The translations under genes and the position numbers were made by a program. Of a stretch of DNA of 64,000 nt, positions 54,654-63,123 are shown in pieces. Origin of the DNA: Novosphingobium sp. SG751A. GTDB taxonomy: Bacteria; Pseudomonadota; Alphaproteobacteria; Sphingomonadales; Sphingomonadaceae. How positions within the stretch are numbered: position 1 is the first letter of the stretch; every line of letters begins with the position of its first letter. Below the pieces are notes generated by a model that did not search any database, was not told where the DNA came from, and saw nothing but the letters and a program-made list of their open reading frames with translations. The stretch lies in contig NZ_JABGCB010000002.1 in assembly GCF_013149295.1 (NCBI RefSeq), positions 372,001 to 436,000 on the forward strand, read 5' to 3'.

Positions 54654-54685
54654 CCGGGCCGCCCTGTCCCTCTCAGGCGGCCCGG
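54654..54685 (+). terminator. Stem-loop after LysR gene
   Basis: CCGGGCCGCC (54654-54663) pairs with GGCGGCCCGG (54676-54685), loop of 12 nt, no T-run. It starts 10 nt after the LysR stop. It could be a weak terminator. Confidence 0.45.
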
Positions 54686-54810
54686 TGGAAAGCTGATATA
54701 CGCCCAACGCAACTGGCCCTCTCCATCCCATCCGCTAGAATTTGCCTGAGTTTATCGGGTTCGGGTGCGTCGCCCAATGGCGTACCCCATAGCAGACGGG
54801 AAGAGAATGT

Positions 54811-55932
54811 ATGGGGAGGTCCATCCTTGTGGTGGGTGGGGGCATCGGCGGCATGGCTGCCGCGCTGGCCCTGCACCGTGCCGGTCAGGACGTGGAATTG
54901 ATCGAGAGCGATTCCACATGGAACGCGCTGGGGGCGGGCTTGACGCTCAATGGCGGGGCCTTGCGGGCCTTTGCTGATCTGGGGATGCTGGGGCCGGTGC
55001 TGGAGGCCGGTTTCGCCTCGCTGGGGCCGGTGCGGGCGTGCGATGCCGATGGCAATGTCCTCTCGCAAGGGGCCAGCACACCGATGTTTGGCGAAGGCAT
55101 TCCCAATATGGGCGGTATCCTGCGCCCGCGTCTGCATGGTGTGATGCGCCAAGCCATTGAGCAGGCCGGGATCAAGGTCCGCACCGGCCTTTCCGCCCAG
55201 AGCTTTGAGGAGGCCGATGACCATATCCGCGTAACCACCAGCGATGGGGTCAGCGCCGAGCATCGGTTCGTCGTGGCCGCCGACGGGCTGTTTTCGCGCA
55301 CGCGGTCCGCGCTCTTTCCCGACCTTCCCGGTCCGGCCTTTACCGGCCAGGGATGCTGGCGCGCGGTGGTCTCGCGCCCGGCCGATGTGACGGCCACATG
55401 GGTCTATTCCGCGCAATATGCCAAGGCGGGCTTCAACCCGATCTCGCAGGATCTGATGTATCTCTACCTGCTGGAATCGGCGCCGGGCAATCCGTGGATC
55501 GATGCGGCCGACTGGCTGCCTTTGCTCAAAGCGCGGCTGTCGCGTTTTGGCGGCCATTTCCCCGCGATTGTCGAGGAATTGAGCGAAGAATCATTGATCA
55601 ATTACCGCCCTCTGGAATCGATCCTGATGCCCCGGCCATGGCACAAGGGGCGCGTGCTGATGGTGGGCGATGCGGCCCATGCCACCACGCCCCATATCGG
55701 CTATGGCGCGGGCATGGCCATCGAGGATGCGGTGGTGCTGGGCCGGATGGTCGGGCGCTATGAGGACACGGGCGCCTTGTTTACCGATTTCACGCAGAGG
55801 CGCTTTGAGCGTTGCCGCACGATCCTTGAAGGTTCGGTGGCCATCGGTCAGATGGAGATGGATGACGCGCCCTTTGCCGATCAGCGCGCGCTCAGCGCCA
55901 GTCTTGGCGCGGCCATTCGGGAGCCGATCTGA
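54811..55932 (+). CDS. FAD-dependent monooxygenase (aromatic hydroxylase type)
   Basis: A 373-residue flavoprotein of the PHBH-like family. FAD motifs: SILVVGGGIGGMAAALALH (N-terminal GxGxxG), VVAADGLFSRTRSALF (DG motif), and MVGDAAHATTPHIGYGAGMAIEDA (GD motif). Such enzymes hydroxylate or oxidatively decarboxylate phenolic rings with NAD(P)H. No signal peptide, so it is cytoplasmic. It overlaps the VOC gene by one base (TGATG), so the two are coupled. Confidence 0.92.
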   Translation: MGRSILVVGGGIGGMAAALALHRAGQDVELIESDSTWNALGAGLTLNGGALRAFADLGMLGPVLEAGFASLGPVRACDADGNVLSQGASTPMFGEGIPNMGGILRPRLHGVMRQAIEQAGIKVRTGLSAQSFEEADDHIRVTTSDGVSAEHRFVVAADGLFSRTRSALFPDLPGPAFTGQGCWRAVVSRPADVTATWVYSAQYAKAGFNPISQDLMYLYLLESAPGNPWIDAADWLPLLKARLSRFGGHFPAIVEELSEESLINYRPLESILMPRPWHKGRVLMVGDAAHATTPHIGYGAGMAIEDAVVLGRMVGRYEDTGALFTDFTQRRFERCRTILEGSVAIGQMEMDDAPFADQRALSASLGAAIREPI

Positions 55933-56369
55933 TGGGGCAGGAATTGTGGTTTCACCATGTCGGGATTTCCGTGGCCGATATGGACGCATCGATAGCATGG
56001 TGGCGCGATTGTTTGGGTTTTGTGCAATTGCGGCGCTATGTGATTGAAAGCATTCCCGCCGAAGTGGCTGTGTTGGGCAATGGGGCGCTGCATGTCGAAT
56101 TGCTTTGTCGCCCCGATGCGCGGGCGGCTGATGCCGAAAGGCGCATCCCCGACGATGATCTCAAAACTCATGGCACCAAGCATGTCGCCTTCAGCGTGGA
56201 GGATGTGCGTGGGTTTATCGCCACGATTGCCGCGCGCGGGGCCGATGTGGTGTGGCTCAAGGAATTTCCCGATGGCCGCGCGGCCAGCTTCATTCGCGAC
56301 AATGAAGGCAATCTGATCGAATTCGTGCAATGGCCCAAAGTGGCCGATCCGCGCGCGCAAATTGCCTGA
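55932..56369 (+). CDS. VOC-superfamily (glyoxalase/extradiol dioxygenase fold) protein
   Basis: A 145-residue protein with two beta-alpha-beta-beta-beta units: FHHVGISVADMDASIAWWRD and KHVAFSVEDVRGFIATI. Possible metal ligands are His in HHVGIS, His in TKHVAF, and Glu in NLIEFVQW. Members include glyoxalases, epimerases and ring-cleavage enzymes. It is coupled to the monooxygenase and may act on its product. Confidence 0.88.
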   Translation: MGQELWFHHVGISVADMDASIAWWRDCLGFVQLRRYVIESIPAEVAVLGNGALHVELLCRPDARAADAERRIPDDDLKTHGTKHVAFSVEDVRGFIATIAARGADVVWLKEFPDGRAASFIRDNEGNLIEFVQWPKVADPRAQIA

Positions 56370-56376
56370 GGAAGGG

Positions 56377-56395
56377 GGCCGGGGAACGCCCGGCC
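56377..56395. terminator. GC-rich hairpin between converging genes
   Basis: GGCCGGG (56377-56383) pairs with CCCGGCC (56389-56395), loop of 5 nt, between the converging VOC and decarboxylase-like genes. No T-run is visible on either strand, so the call as terminator is weak. Confidence 0.35.
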
Positions 56396-56400
56396 CGGCT

Positions 56401-56988
56401 TCATTCGGGAAAGGCGAAAGCCTGGCCCGGCACCGGGGTGCGCGCGGTGTTCAGCACCATGGCCAGCAACGTGTAATAGCCGCTAAGCCCGGTCAGTTCG
56501 ACCGCCCCGCTTTCTCCCAGCAGCGCGGTGGCGCGCGCCCATGTTGCGTCCGAAACGAATTGGTCGTGGTGCAGCTGGGTGATGAAGTCCCAGATCACCG
56601 TCTCATCTTCGGTCATATGGGGCCTTTCTCCATTGCGCAGCGCGGCCAGCGCCTCGCGCGCAATGCCGGCCTCATGGGCAAGCCTTGCATGGGCGTGCCA
56701 TTCGTAAGGCTGGCGCCAGAGGCGGGCGATGATGCAGATCGCCCATTCGCGCAAGGACACCGGGATGCTGCAGCGATAGCGCAGAAACGCGCCCAGTTGC
56801 TGCGACAGGTCCATCAGCTCGGGGCTGCGCATCAGGGGGACGAAGGGCCCGCGAACCTCTCCGCGCGGCGAGGCGATGAGGGCGGCGGCGGCCTCGGCCT
56901 GTGCCGGGGTGTAATCGGCCGGATCCTGTTTGGGCAGGCGGTCCGGCCCGACCGGCCAGAGGATGGGGGGAAATTCAGGCTTGGCCAA
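56401..56988 (-). CDS. Carboxymuconolactone decarboxylase-like protein
   Basis: A 195-residue helical protein of the CMD/AhpD-like family: CSIPVSLREWAICIIARLWRQ and EWHAHARLAHEAGIAREAL match the CMD core (E-W-x-H-x7-G). The CxxC of AhpD peroxidase is absent, so a decarboxylase- or isomerase-like role is more likely. It is divergent from the TetR gene with 70 nt between starts. Confidence 0.82.
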   Translation of the reverse strand: MAKPEFPPILWPVGPDRLPKQDPADYTPAQAEAAAALIASPRGEVRGPFVPLMRSPELMDLSQQLGAFLRYRCSIPVSLREWAICIIARLWRQPYEWHAHARLAHEAGIAREALAALRNGERPHMTEDETVIWDFITQLHHDQFVSDATWARATALLGESGAVELTGLSGYYTLLAMVLNTARTPVPGQAFAFPE

Positions 56989-56999
56989 AGTGCGTTTCC

Positions 57000-57019
57000 A
57001 ATTCGTTGGCGTGTGAATT
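57000..57019. promoter_or_regulatory. Inverted repeat in the CMD/TetR divergent gap
   Basis: AATTC (57000-57004) and GAATT (57015-57019) with a 10-nt gap, between the CMD-like gene and the TetR gene. Position suggests a TetR operator; the short arms make this uncertain. Confidence 0.3.
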
Positions 57020-57058
57020 AATCTTGCGCAGGAGCAATCCCGCGTACATGGCGATAAT

Positions 57059-57751
57059 ATGGTGGATAGGATGAACGAGCAGGTGAATCAGGAACCCAAG
57101 CGGAGCCGTGGCCGTCCGCGCGTCGGCGCCGAGGATATCGATACATCCGTGGGGAAGGATGCGTTGATCGATGCGACCATCGACCTGCTCAAAACCATGC
57201 CGCCTTCGGCTATCACCCCGGTGGTGGTGGCGCGCAGTACGGGGGTGCATCCCTCGCTGATCCGCTATTATTTCCATAATCGCGCGACCTTGCTGGTGGC
57301 GGTGGCGGAAAAGCTGGCGCAGCGTTTCGCCGCGCAATTCGAGGCATCGGCCCAGAGCGAGGGCACCGCCGAGGAGCGCCTTTGCGCGCGTATCTCGACT
57401 CTGATCGACCTGAACGCGACCTATCCCTTCTTCCACCAATTGTTCGCCACCGAAATCGCGAACAGCGAAGACCCCGCCGCCCGCGCGATGATCACCCAGT
57501 TCACCAATCGCGGCACGGCGGCCTATGGCTCGATCCTGCGCGCAGGGCTGGGCGAGGGCGCGTTTCGGGGCATGGACCCCAGCCTGCTCTATGTTGCCGT
57601 TGTGGGCATGAGCGAGTTCTTCGTTTCGGCGCGCCGTCAATTGGAGGTCGCCGCCGGGGTAAGCCTCGATGAAGCGGAGCTGCGCGAGGCTTACAAGGCG
57701 TTCGTCTGCGATCTGGTGCTGAACGGCGTGCGGGCTAGAAAGACCGATTAA
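57059..57751 (+). CDS. TetR-family regulator
   Basis: A 230-residue regulator. After a basic N-terminal arm (KRSRGRPRVGAEDID) comes the TetR HTH (ALIDATIDLLKTMPPSAIT, then VVARSTGVHPSLIRYYFHNR, residues about 35-85) and a helical ligand domain. It is flanked by catabolic genes on both sides and is probably their repressor. Its stop shares TTAA with the converging 57748 gene. Confidence 0.93.
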   Translation: MVDRMNEQVNQEPKRSRGRPRVGAEDIDTSVGKDALIDATIDLLKTMPPSAITPVVVARSTGVHPSLIRYYFHNRATLLVAVAEKLAQRFAAQFEASAQSEGTAEERLCARISTLIDLNATYPFFHQLFATEIANSEDPAARAMITQFTNRGTAAYGSILRAGLGEGAFRGMDPSLLYVAVVGMSEFFVSARRQLEVAAGVSLDEAELREAYKAFVCDLVLNGVRARKTD

Positions 57752-58290
57752 CACCCCAGCGGACGGAACACCCCGCGTCCGGCCCCTTGAAACCACGCGC
57801 CTTTTTCCAGCTCCGCCCGCCAGGGGGTGGACCGGGCAAAGGCGCGCTCGGGCGAATCCATCACCGAAATATCGGCCAGTTCGTGAAAGGCCATGCTGGT
57901 CCAGCGCGGCCCGCCCGTATGGCTGCGCACCCGATAGCGCCGCGCGCGCAGCCAGCCCGGCGCGCGCATCAGCAGTTCGATATGCTCGTCGTCATACCAC
58001 CGTTCGACCTGCGCGGTCATCGCGTCGGGCACGTCAAAGGCTACCAGCATGATGACGCCCCATGGCCTGTTCACCGGGCCGGTGTCGCTGGCCAGATCAA
58101 GCTCGTAATGGGCTGCGCCCGTCGGGCCCCGCGCCGGCGCGCCGGTTTCGGGCGGGCAATAGAGGCAGGCTTCCTCCGCATCGATCATCGAGCGCAAGGC
58201 CCAGCCATCGTGCGCGCCGATCAGCGCGCGCGCGGCCTCGTCGCTGGCTCCGGCGATCAGGGGCCAGCGGATGAAGCTGGCCAGACTCAC
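57748..58290 (-). CDS. EthD-like dimeric alpha/beta barrel protein
   Basis: A 180-residue protein. The second half has VERWYDDEHIELLMRAPGWL followed by ARRYRVRS, the pattern of EthD/dimeric alpha-beta barrel proteins that handle small aromatic or reactive intermediates. The N-terminal half has a weaker repeat of the same fold. It overlaps the FAH-family gene by ATGA. Function unknown beyond membership of the catabolic cluster. Confidence 0.65.
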   Translation of the reverse strand: MSLASFIRWPLIAGASDEAARALIGAHDGWALRSMIDAEEACLYCPPETGAPARGPTGAAHYELDLASDTGPVNRPWGVIMLVAFDVPDAMTAQVERWYDDEHIELLMRAPGWLRARRYRVRSHTGGPRWTSMAFHELADISVMDSPERAFARSTPWRAELEKGAWFQGAGRGVFRPLGC

Positions 58291-59258
58291 GCTTGCGTCT
58301 CCACGCCGGGCGCCGTGGCCTCGCGCAGCACAGCGTCGGGGCGGTTGCGGCGCACCGCCTCATGGTTGGTCGAACCCTCGCCCATATAGACCCCGCGCTC
58401 CCACGAGCGCCCCAGCGGATCGCGCACGCCGACCGAAAATTCGCCGATGCCGTGGATCTTCATCCGCAGCGTCTCGCCATCCTGAATGAAGCCCAGCCCT
58501 TCGTGATTGGTGCCGCAGGCCACGACATCGCCGTTGTTCATGGTCATGATCGTGGTGATGAATTCGACGATTTCGGGCACGCTATGCTCCATGTCGTCGG
58601 TGCTGTAATTATGGCGCAACTGGTCATCGTTCCAGAATTGCACCCACAGATCGTTCGGGTCCGCGATCTCGTCAGCGGTGACGATGCAGGGGCCGATGGG
58701 GGCGAAAGTGTCGAAACTCTTGCCCATCCAGCTGTTGTTGCGCCACGTGCGCCGCCCGCTTTCGCGCGCCGTCACGTCGATCAGACAGGTATAGCCGAAG
58801 ATCGCGCTGCGCCAGTCCTCGCGGCGCACCATCTTGGACGGGCCCTTAAACACCAGCGCCAGTTCGGCCTCATGCATGAAGGCATAGGGTTCGGTAAACT
58901 CGGGCAGGACCACTGTGTCGCCCGGCCCGATCACGGCATCGGCATTCTTGATGAACATATTGAGCGGCCGCGCCTCGCGCTGGGCGTTTTCCCAGTAATT
59001 GGCGATGCAATTGACGATCTTGCCTGGACGCGGCAGCGGCGCGAGCAGGCGCACCGAGGCCAGGGGCAGGGCAGGCGCATTGGCCGCCAAAGCCTCCAGC
59101 GCGGGGCGGATTTCATCATAGCGCGCGATCAGATTGGCCATCGTCGCCTGCGGATCATGGCCGTCGGGCGCAACGGGGCTGGCGTCGATCACGCCCGCCG
59201 GCGTCAGAATGCCCGCATGAGCAGGCCCATTGTTCTGGGTGAAAAGCACGAGCTTCAC
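58287..59258 (-). CDS. Fumarylacetoacetate hydrolase-family protein
   Basis: A 323-residue protein. An N-terminal domain of about 75 residues precedes the FAH core: KIVNCIANYWENAQRE, then the metal site with MHEAELALVF and DVTARE, and GDVVACGTNHEGLG near the end. Family members cleave C-C bonds of diketo acids or hydrate/isomerise ring-cleavage products, with Mg or Mn. It starts the two-gene minus-strand operon with the EthD-like gene and is divergent from the aldehyde dehydrogenase. Confidence 0.9.
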   Translation of the reverse strand: MKLVLFTQNNGPAHAGILTPAGVIDASPVAPDGHDPQATMANLIARYDEIRPALEALAANAPALPLASVRLLAPLPRPGKIVNCIANYWENAQREARPLNMFIKNADAVIGPGDTVVLPEFTEPYAFMHEAELALVFKGPSKMVRREDWRSAIFGYTCLIDVTARESGRRTWRNNSWMGKSFDTFAPIGPCIVTADEIADPNDLWVQFWNDDQLRHNYSTDDMEHSVPEIVEFITTIMTMNNGDVVACGTNHEGLGFIQDGETLRMKIHGIGEFSVGVRDPLGRSWERGVYMGEGSTNHEAVRRNRPDAVLREATAPGVETQA

Positions 59259-59449
59259 GGGTGTTCTCCCTTGGATTTGCCACCCGCCATAAGCCCCCTG
59301 ATGCCCCAGCGCTTCTCATGCAGAATGCATAAGAGAATTACCGAAATAGGGGTAGGGGAGGCGTTTGACAATTCGCAAAGGCGCTAATATCCCAAGGGCC
59401 AAGCGAACAGGGCCTCAGATGCCCCTGATAATGACGCGGGAGAATTACG

Positions 59450-60898
59450 ATGGCCGATGCGCCAACTTATCGCAGTGTCCAGCTTTTTATCGACGGCGCA
59501 TGGTCGCCTGCGGCCGATGGACGCACCTTGCCTGTCATCAATCCGGCCAATGAAGAGCAGATCGGCACGGTGGCCCATGCCGGGATCGCGGATCTCGACC
59601 GCGCTCTGGCCGCTGCCGAGCGCGGATTGGCCGTGTGGCGCAAAACGCCCGCCATGGCGCGGGCGCGGGTGCTGACCGGGGCGGCCCGCCTGCTGCGCGA
59701 ACGCAATGAAGATATTGCCACGCAAATGGTGCTGGAACAGGGCAAGATGATCGGCGAGGCGCGGGGCGAGGTTGAACGCGCCGCCGAGGCCTGCGACTGG
59801 ATGGCGGGCGAGACGATGCGCATTGCAGGCCGCATCATCGAGGGCCGCGCGCCGGGCATCACCAACCATGTCCTGCGCGAGCCGGTGGGGATTGTCGCGG
59901 CGTTTACCCCTTGGAATTTCCCGGTGAACCAGATCGTGCGCAAGGTGGCGGGCGCGCTGGCGGCGGGCTGCGCGCTGGTGGTCAAAGGGCCGGAGGAAGC
60001 GCCCGGTTCCTGCGCCGAACTGGTGCGCGCCTTTGTCGATGCGGGGGCGCCGGCCGGCGTGGTCAATCTGGTTTACGGTACGCCTGCGGAAATTTCCGAA
60101 TATCTCGTGCCGCATCCTTTGGTGCGCAAGATCAGCTTCACCGGATCGACGGCGGTGGGCAAGCATCTGGCGGGCCTTGCCGGGCGGCATATGAAGCTGA
60201 CCACGATGGAACTGGGCGGTCACGCCCCGGTGCTGGTCTTTGCCGATGCCGATCCGGTGGCAACGGCGCGGGCCTTGGTGGGCAACAAATTCCGCAATGC
60301 CGGGCAAAGTTGCGTCAATCCCACGCGCTTTCTGGTCGAGGACAGCATTTTCGACGCCTTCACCGAGGCCTTTGTCGAGGCGGCCAGTGCGTTGAAGCCC
60401 GGCGCCGGGCTTGACCCGGCCACCACCACCGGGCCGCTGGCTAATATCCGCCGCGTTTCGGCCATGGAGCGCCTGACCGCCGACGCCCTTGCCAGGGGGG
60501 CCAAGCTGCATTGCGGCGGCGCGCGCGTGGGCCATCAGGGCTTTTTCTTCGCCCCCACGGTTTTCACCGATGTGCCCACCGATGCCGCGCTGATGAACGA
60601 GGAACCCTTTGGCCCCATCGCCATGATCAACCGCTGGTCCGACCGCGACGCGCTTTATGCCGAGGCGAACCGGCTGCCCTATGGCCTTTCCGCCTATGCC
60701 TTTACCACCAGCAGCGCCACCGCGCGCGAAGTGACCGAGCGGGTGGAAAGCGCGATGATTTCCTTCAACCACTTCGGACTTGGCCATCCCGAAGCGCCCT
60801 TTGGCGGCATGAAGGACAGCGGCTATGGCTTTGAAGGCGGCAGCGAAGCGATTGAGCCCTATCTCCAGACCCGTTTCATCACCAGGATGGACCTGTAA
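59450..60898 (+). CDS. NAD(P)-dependent aldehyde dehydrogenase (succinate-semialdehyde-type)
   Basis: A 482-residue aldehyde dehydrogenase. Catalytic Cys is in RNAGQSCVNPTRF, the general-base Glu in TTMELGGHAPV, and the Rossmann loop in ISFTGSTAVGKHL; FTPWNFPVNQIVRKV carries the oxyanion Asn. It resembles GabD-like enzymes that oxidise semialdehydes to acids. It opens the plus-strand operon that runs to 63963 and beyond. Confidence 0.94.
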   Translation: MADAPTYRSVQLFIDGAWSPAADGRTLPVINPANEEQIGTVAHAGIADLDRALAAAERGLAVWRKTPAMARARVLTGAARLLRERNEDIATQMVLEQGKMIGEARGEVERAAEACDWMAGETMRIAGRIIEGRAPGITNHVLREPVGIVAAFTPWNFPVNQIVRKVAGALAAGCALVVKGPEEAPGSCAELVRAFVDAGAPAGVVNLVYGTPAEISEYLVPHPLVRKISFTGSTAVGKHLAGLAGRHMKLTTMELGGHAPVLVFADADPVATARALVGNKFRNAGQSCVNPTRFLVEDSIFDAFTEAFVEAASALKPGAGLDPATTTGPLANIRRVSAMERLTADALARGAKLHCGGARVGHQGFFFAPTVFTDVPTDAALMNEEPFGPIAMINRWSDRDALYAEANRLPYGLSAYAFTTSSATAREVTERVESAMISFNHFGLGHPEAPFGGMKDSGYGFEGGSEAIEPYLQTRFITRMDL

Positions 60899-60911
60899 GG
60901 GAGATATCGAC

Positions 60912-61685
60912 ATGGCAGGACGTTTGCAGGGCAAGATCGCCCTTGTCACCGGGATCGGCGCAGGCATCGGGCAAGGTATCGCCCTGCGCTTTGCCCGCGA
61001 AGGGGCTATTGTGGTGGGCTGCGACATCTCGGCCCAATGGGCCGAGGCGACGGTCAAGCAGGCCGCCGATGAGGGCTTGGCCATCGACAGCGTGCATCCG
61101 GTAGATCTGACCAGGCCGGATGACGTTGGGCGCTTTATCGACCATGCGGGCGCGACATATGGCCATATCGACATTCTGGTGAATGCCGCCGCCATCGCGC
61201 CCCATATGGCCCCGGTGGCCACCATGGATTATGAGCGCGAATGGATGCCCACCATGGTGGGCGAGGTCGATCTGGTGTTTCTGGCGGTCAAGGCCGCATG
61301 GCCGCATATGGTCAAAGTGGGCGGCGGGTCGATCATTAATTTCGCCAGCGTCAACGCCATGCGCGGATCGACCAACACGGGCATGATCGCCCATTGTGCG
61401 GGCAAGGCCGCCGTTATGGCCATGAGCCGCCAGATCGCCATCGAGGGCGGCCCCCACGGCATCCGCTGCAACACGATCGCGCCCGGCATGGTGCAGACCG
61501 CCGCCACGGCGGCGGCGGGCACCAGCAGCGGCGCGGTGGCCGAGCGCATCCTGCAGCGTCTGGTCATCAAGCGCCTTGGCGTGCCCGACGATATCGCCTG
61601 GGCGGCGGTGTTTCTGGCCAGCGATGAATCGACATGGGTGACGGGGGCCAATTTCCCGGTCGATGGCGGCGTGACGGCGGCCTGA
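60912..61685 (+). CDS. Short-chain dehydrogenase/reductase with Tyr-to-His at the active site
   Basis: A 257-residue SDR started by the ATG at 60912 after GGGAGAT. Cofactor motif VTGIGAGIGQGIAL, NAA in DILVNAAAIAP, and Ser146 in NFASVNAMRG are normal. The catalytic Y-x3-K reads HCAGK, with His161 in place of Tyr and Lys165 kept. The Ser-to-His spacing of 15 matches an SDR subgroup with NTG-type loops. It may be altered in activity. It overlaps the amidohydrolase gene by one base. Confidence 0.88.
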   Translation: MAGRLQGKIALVTGIGAGIGQGIALRFAREGAIVVGCDISAQWAEATVKQAADEGLAIDSVHPVDLTRPDDVGRFIDHAGATYGHIDILVNAAAIAPHMAPVATMDYEREWMPTMVGEVDLVFLAVKAAWPHMVKVGGGSIINFASVNAMRGSTNTGMIAHCAGKAAVMAMSRQIAIEGGPHGIRCNTIAPGMVQTAATAAAGTSSGAVAERILQRLVIKRLGVPDDIAWAAVFLASDESTWVTGANFPVDGGVTAA

Positions 61686-62536
61686 TGGCGCAGTTGCCCC
61701 CTCCGCACCCCGATCCGCATCCGCCCCGGCGGCTTGTGGCGCCGGCGGGGGCATGCGATGCCCATTGCCATATCTTCGGCCCGTTTGCCCGTTTCCCCAC
61801 GCCCGAGGGCGCCAGCTATCGGCCCGCCGAAACCCCGCTGGAACACTATCGCGCGATGGCGGACCGGCTGGGGCTGGCGCGCGCGGTCTTTGTTCAGCCC
61901 GCGATCTATGGTTCGGATCATTCGGTGATGCTGGATGCTATTGCGCGGGGCCATGGGGCCTATGCGGGTGTGGGCATCCTCGATGATACGCTGGGCGATG
62001 CGACGCTGACGGCGTTGCATATCGGCGGCTTGCGCGGCGCGCGGTTCAATTTCGTGGGCCATCTGGGCGCCCGCCCGGATCGCGCGATGATCGAGCGCAC
62101 CGCCGCGCGGGTGGCCTTGCTGGGCTGGCATTTGGTGTTCCATCTCGACGAGGCCGCCTTGCGGGCCGAGGCGGATTGGATCGCGGGGCTGGGGGTGCCT
62201 GTGGTGATCGATCACATGGCGCGGCTGGATGCGGGAAGCGATGCTTTTGCGGTGCTGCTGGGACTGGCGTGCCTGCCGCATGTGTGGGTCAAGATTTCAG
62301 CTGCCGACCGCATTTGCGCCGATGGCGATCTGTCCCGCGCGCTGCCCTTCATGGCGGCGCTGGCCGATGCCGCGCCCGAACGAACCCTGTGGGGCACCGA
62401 CTGGCCCCATCCCAATATTGGCTGGATGCCCGATGATGGCGATCTGATCGATCTTCTGGCGCTGGCCGTGCCCGATGCGACGGCGCGCCATGCCATCCTC
62501 GTGGACAATCCGGCCCGCCTTTACTCCTTTTCCTGA
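61685..62536 (+). CDS. Amidohydrolase 2-family hydrolase, LigI-like (pyrone dicarboxylate hydrolase type)
   Basis: A 283-residue TIM-barrel protein. CDAHCHIFGP, FHLDEA and TLWGTDWPHPN match the 2-pyrone-4,6-dicarboxylate hydrolase (LigI) / 4-sulfomuconolactonase group of the amidohydrolase superfamily, which opens lactone rings. The substrate need not be PDC. The ATG at 61685 overlaps the SDR stop (TGATG). It would fit opening of a lactone produced upstream. Confidence 0.87.
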   Translation: MAQLPPPHPDPHPPRRLVAPAGACDAHCHIFGPFARFPTPEGASYRPAETPLEHYRAMADRLGLARAVFVQPAIYGSDHSVMLDAIARGHGAYAGVGILDDTLGDATLTALHIGGLRGARFNFVGHLGARPDRAMIERTAARVALLGWHLVFHLDEAALRAEADWIAGLGVPVVIDHMARLDAGSDAFAVLLGLACLPHVWVKISAADRICADGDLSRALPFMAALADAAPERTLWGTDWPHPNIGWMPDDGDLIDLLALAVPDATARHAILVDNPARLYSFS

Positions 62537-62548
62537 AGAGGCAAGAGC

Positions 62549-63103
62549 ATGTCTGAAACGCAAAGACGCCCCGCCCGCCGGGTCGTGACGGGCCATGACG
62601 CCCAAGGCAAATCCATCGTCCTGTCCGATGGCACCCCGCCCAATATCCGCGACAAGGGCACGCTGGTGGATTTCATCGAGATCTGGAACACGGCTGCCGT
62701 GCCCGCGATCATCACCGCGACTGAGCCTGAACCCACCGATGGCGAGCTGATCACGCCGCCGCCCGCGGGGGGCACCAAGATCCGCTTCAACGACTTCTTT
62801 CCCGGCCATATCGACCGGCTGCCGCCGCGCGCCGACGGGCGGCACAAGATGATGCACCGCACGAAGAGCATCGACTACGGCATCGTGCTGGAAGGCGAAA
62901 TCTGGATGATCCTCGATGACAGCGAGGTTCTGCTGACGCCGGGCACCGTGGTGATCCAGCGCGGCACCGACCATGCGTGGGAAAACCGTTCCGACAAGGT
63001 TTGCCGCATGGCCTTCATCCTCATCTCCGGCACCTTCGCGCCCGAATTGCGTGAGACGCTGCCCCAGCATCTCGAAATCCGCACCGGCGCCGTCACCAAC
63101 TGA
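62549..63103 (+). CDS. Cupin-domain protein
   Basis: A 184-residue protein with one cupin barrel (about 95-165): MMHRTKSIDYGIVLEGEIWM and TVVIQRGTDHAWENRSD. Metal-site candidates are His in MHRT, Glu in LEGE and His in TDHAW. Cupins include dioxygenases, isomerases and decarboxylases. AAGAGG precedes the ATG. It is coupled with the lactonase-like gene by a 12-nt gap. Reaction unknown. Confidence 0.85.
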   Translation: MSETQRRPARRVVTGHDAQGKSIVLSDGTPPNIRDKGTLVDFIEIWNTAAVPAIITATEPEPTDGELITPPPAGGTKIRFNDFFPGHIDRLPPRADGRHKMMHRTKSIDYGIVLEGEIWMILDDSEVLLTPGTVVIQRGTDHAWENRSDKVCRMAFILISGTFAPELRETLPQHLEIRTGAVTN

Positions 63104-63123
63104 TCCACGAAAGGTTTACCCAC

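Noticed and set aside
59365..59390. TTGACA and TAATAT as a promoter before the aldehyde dehydrogenase gene
   Set aside because: The spacer is only 14 nt, too short for a sigma-70 promoter, and the position is ambiguous in a divergent gap.
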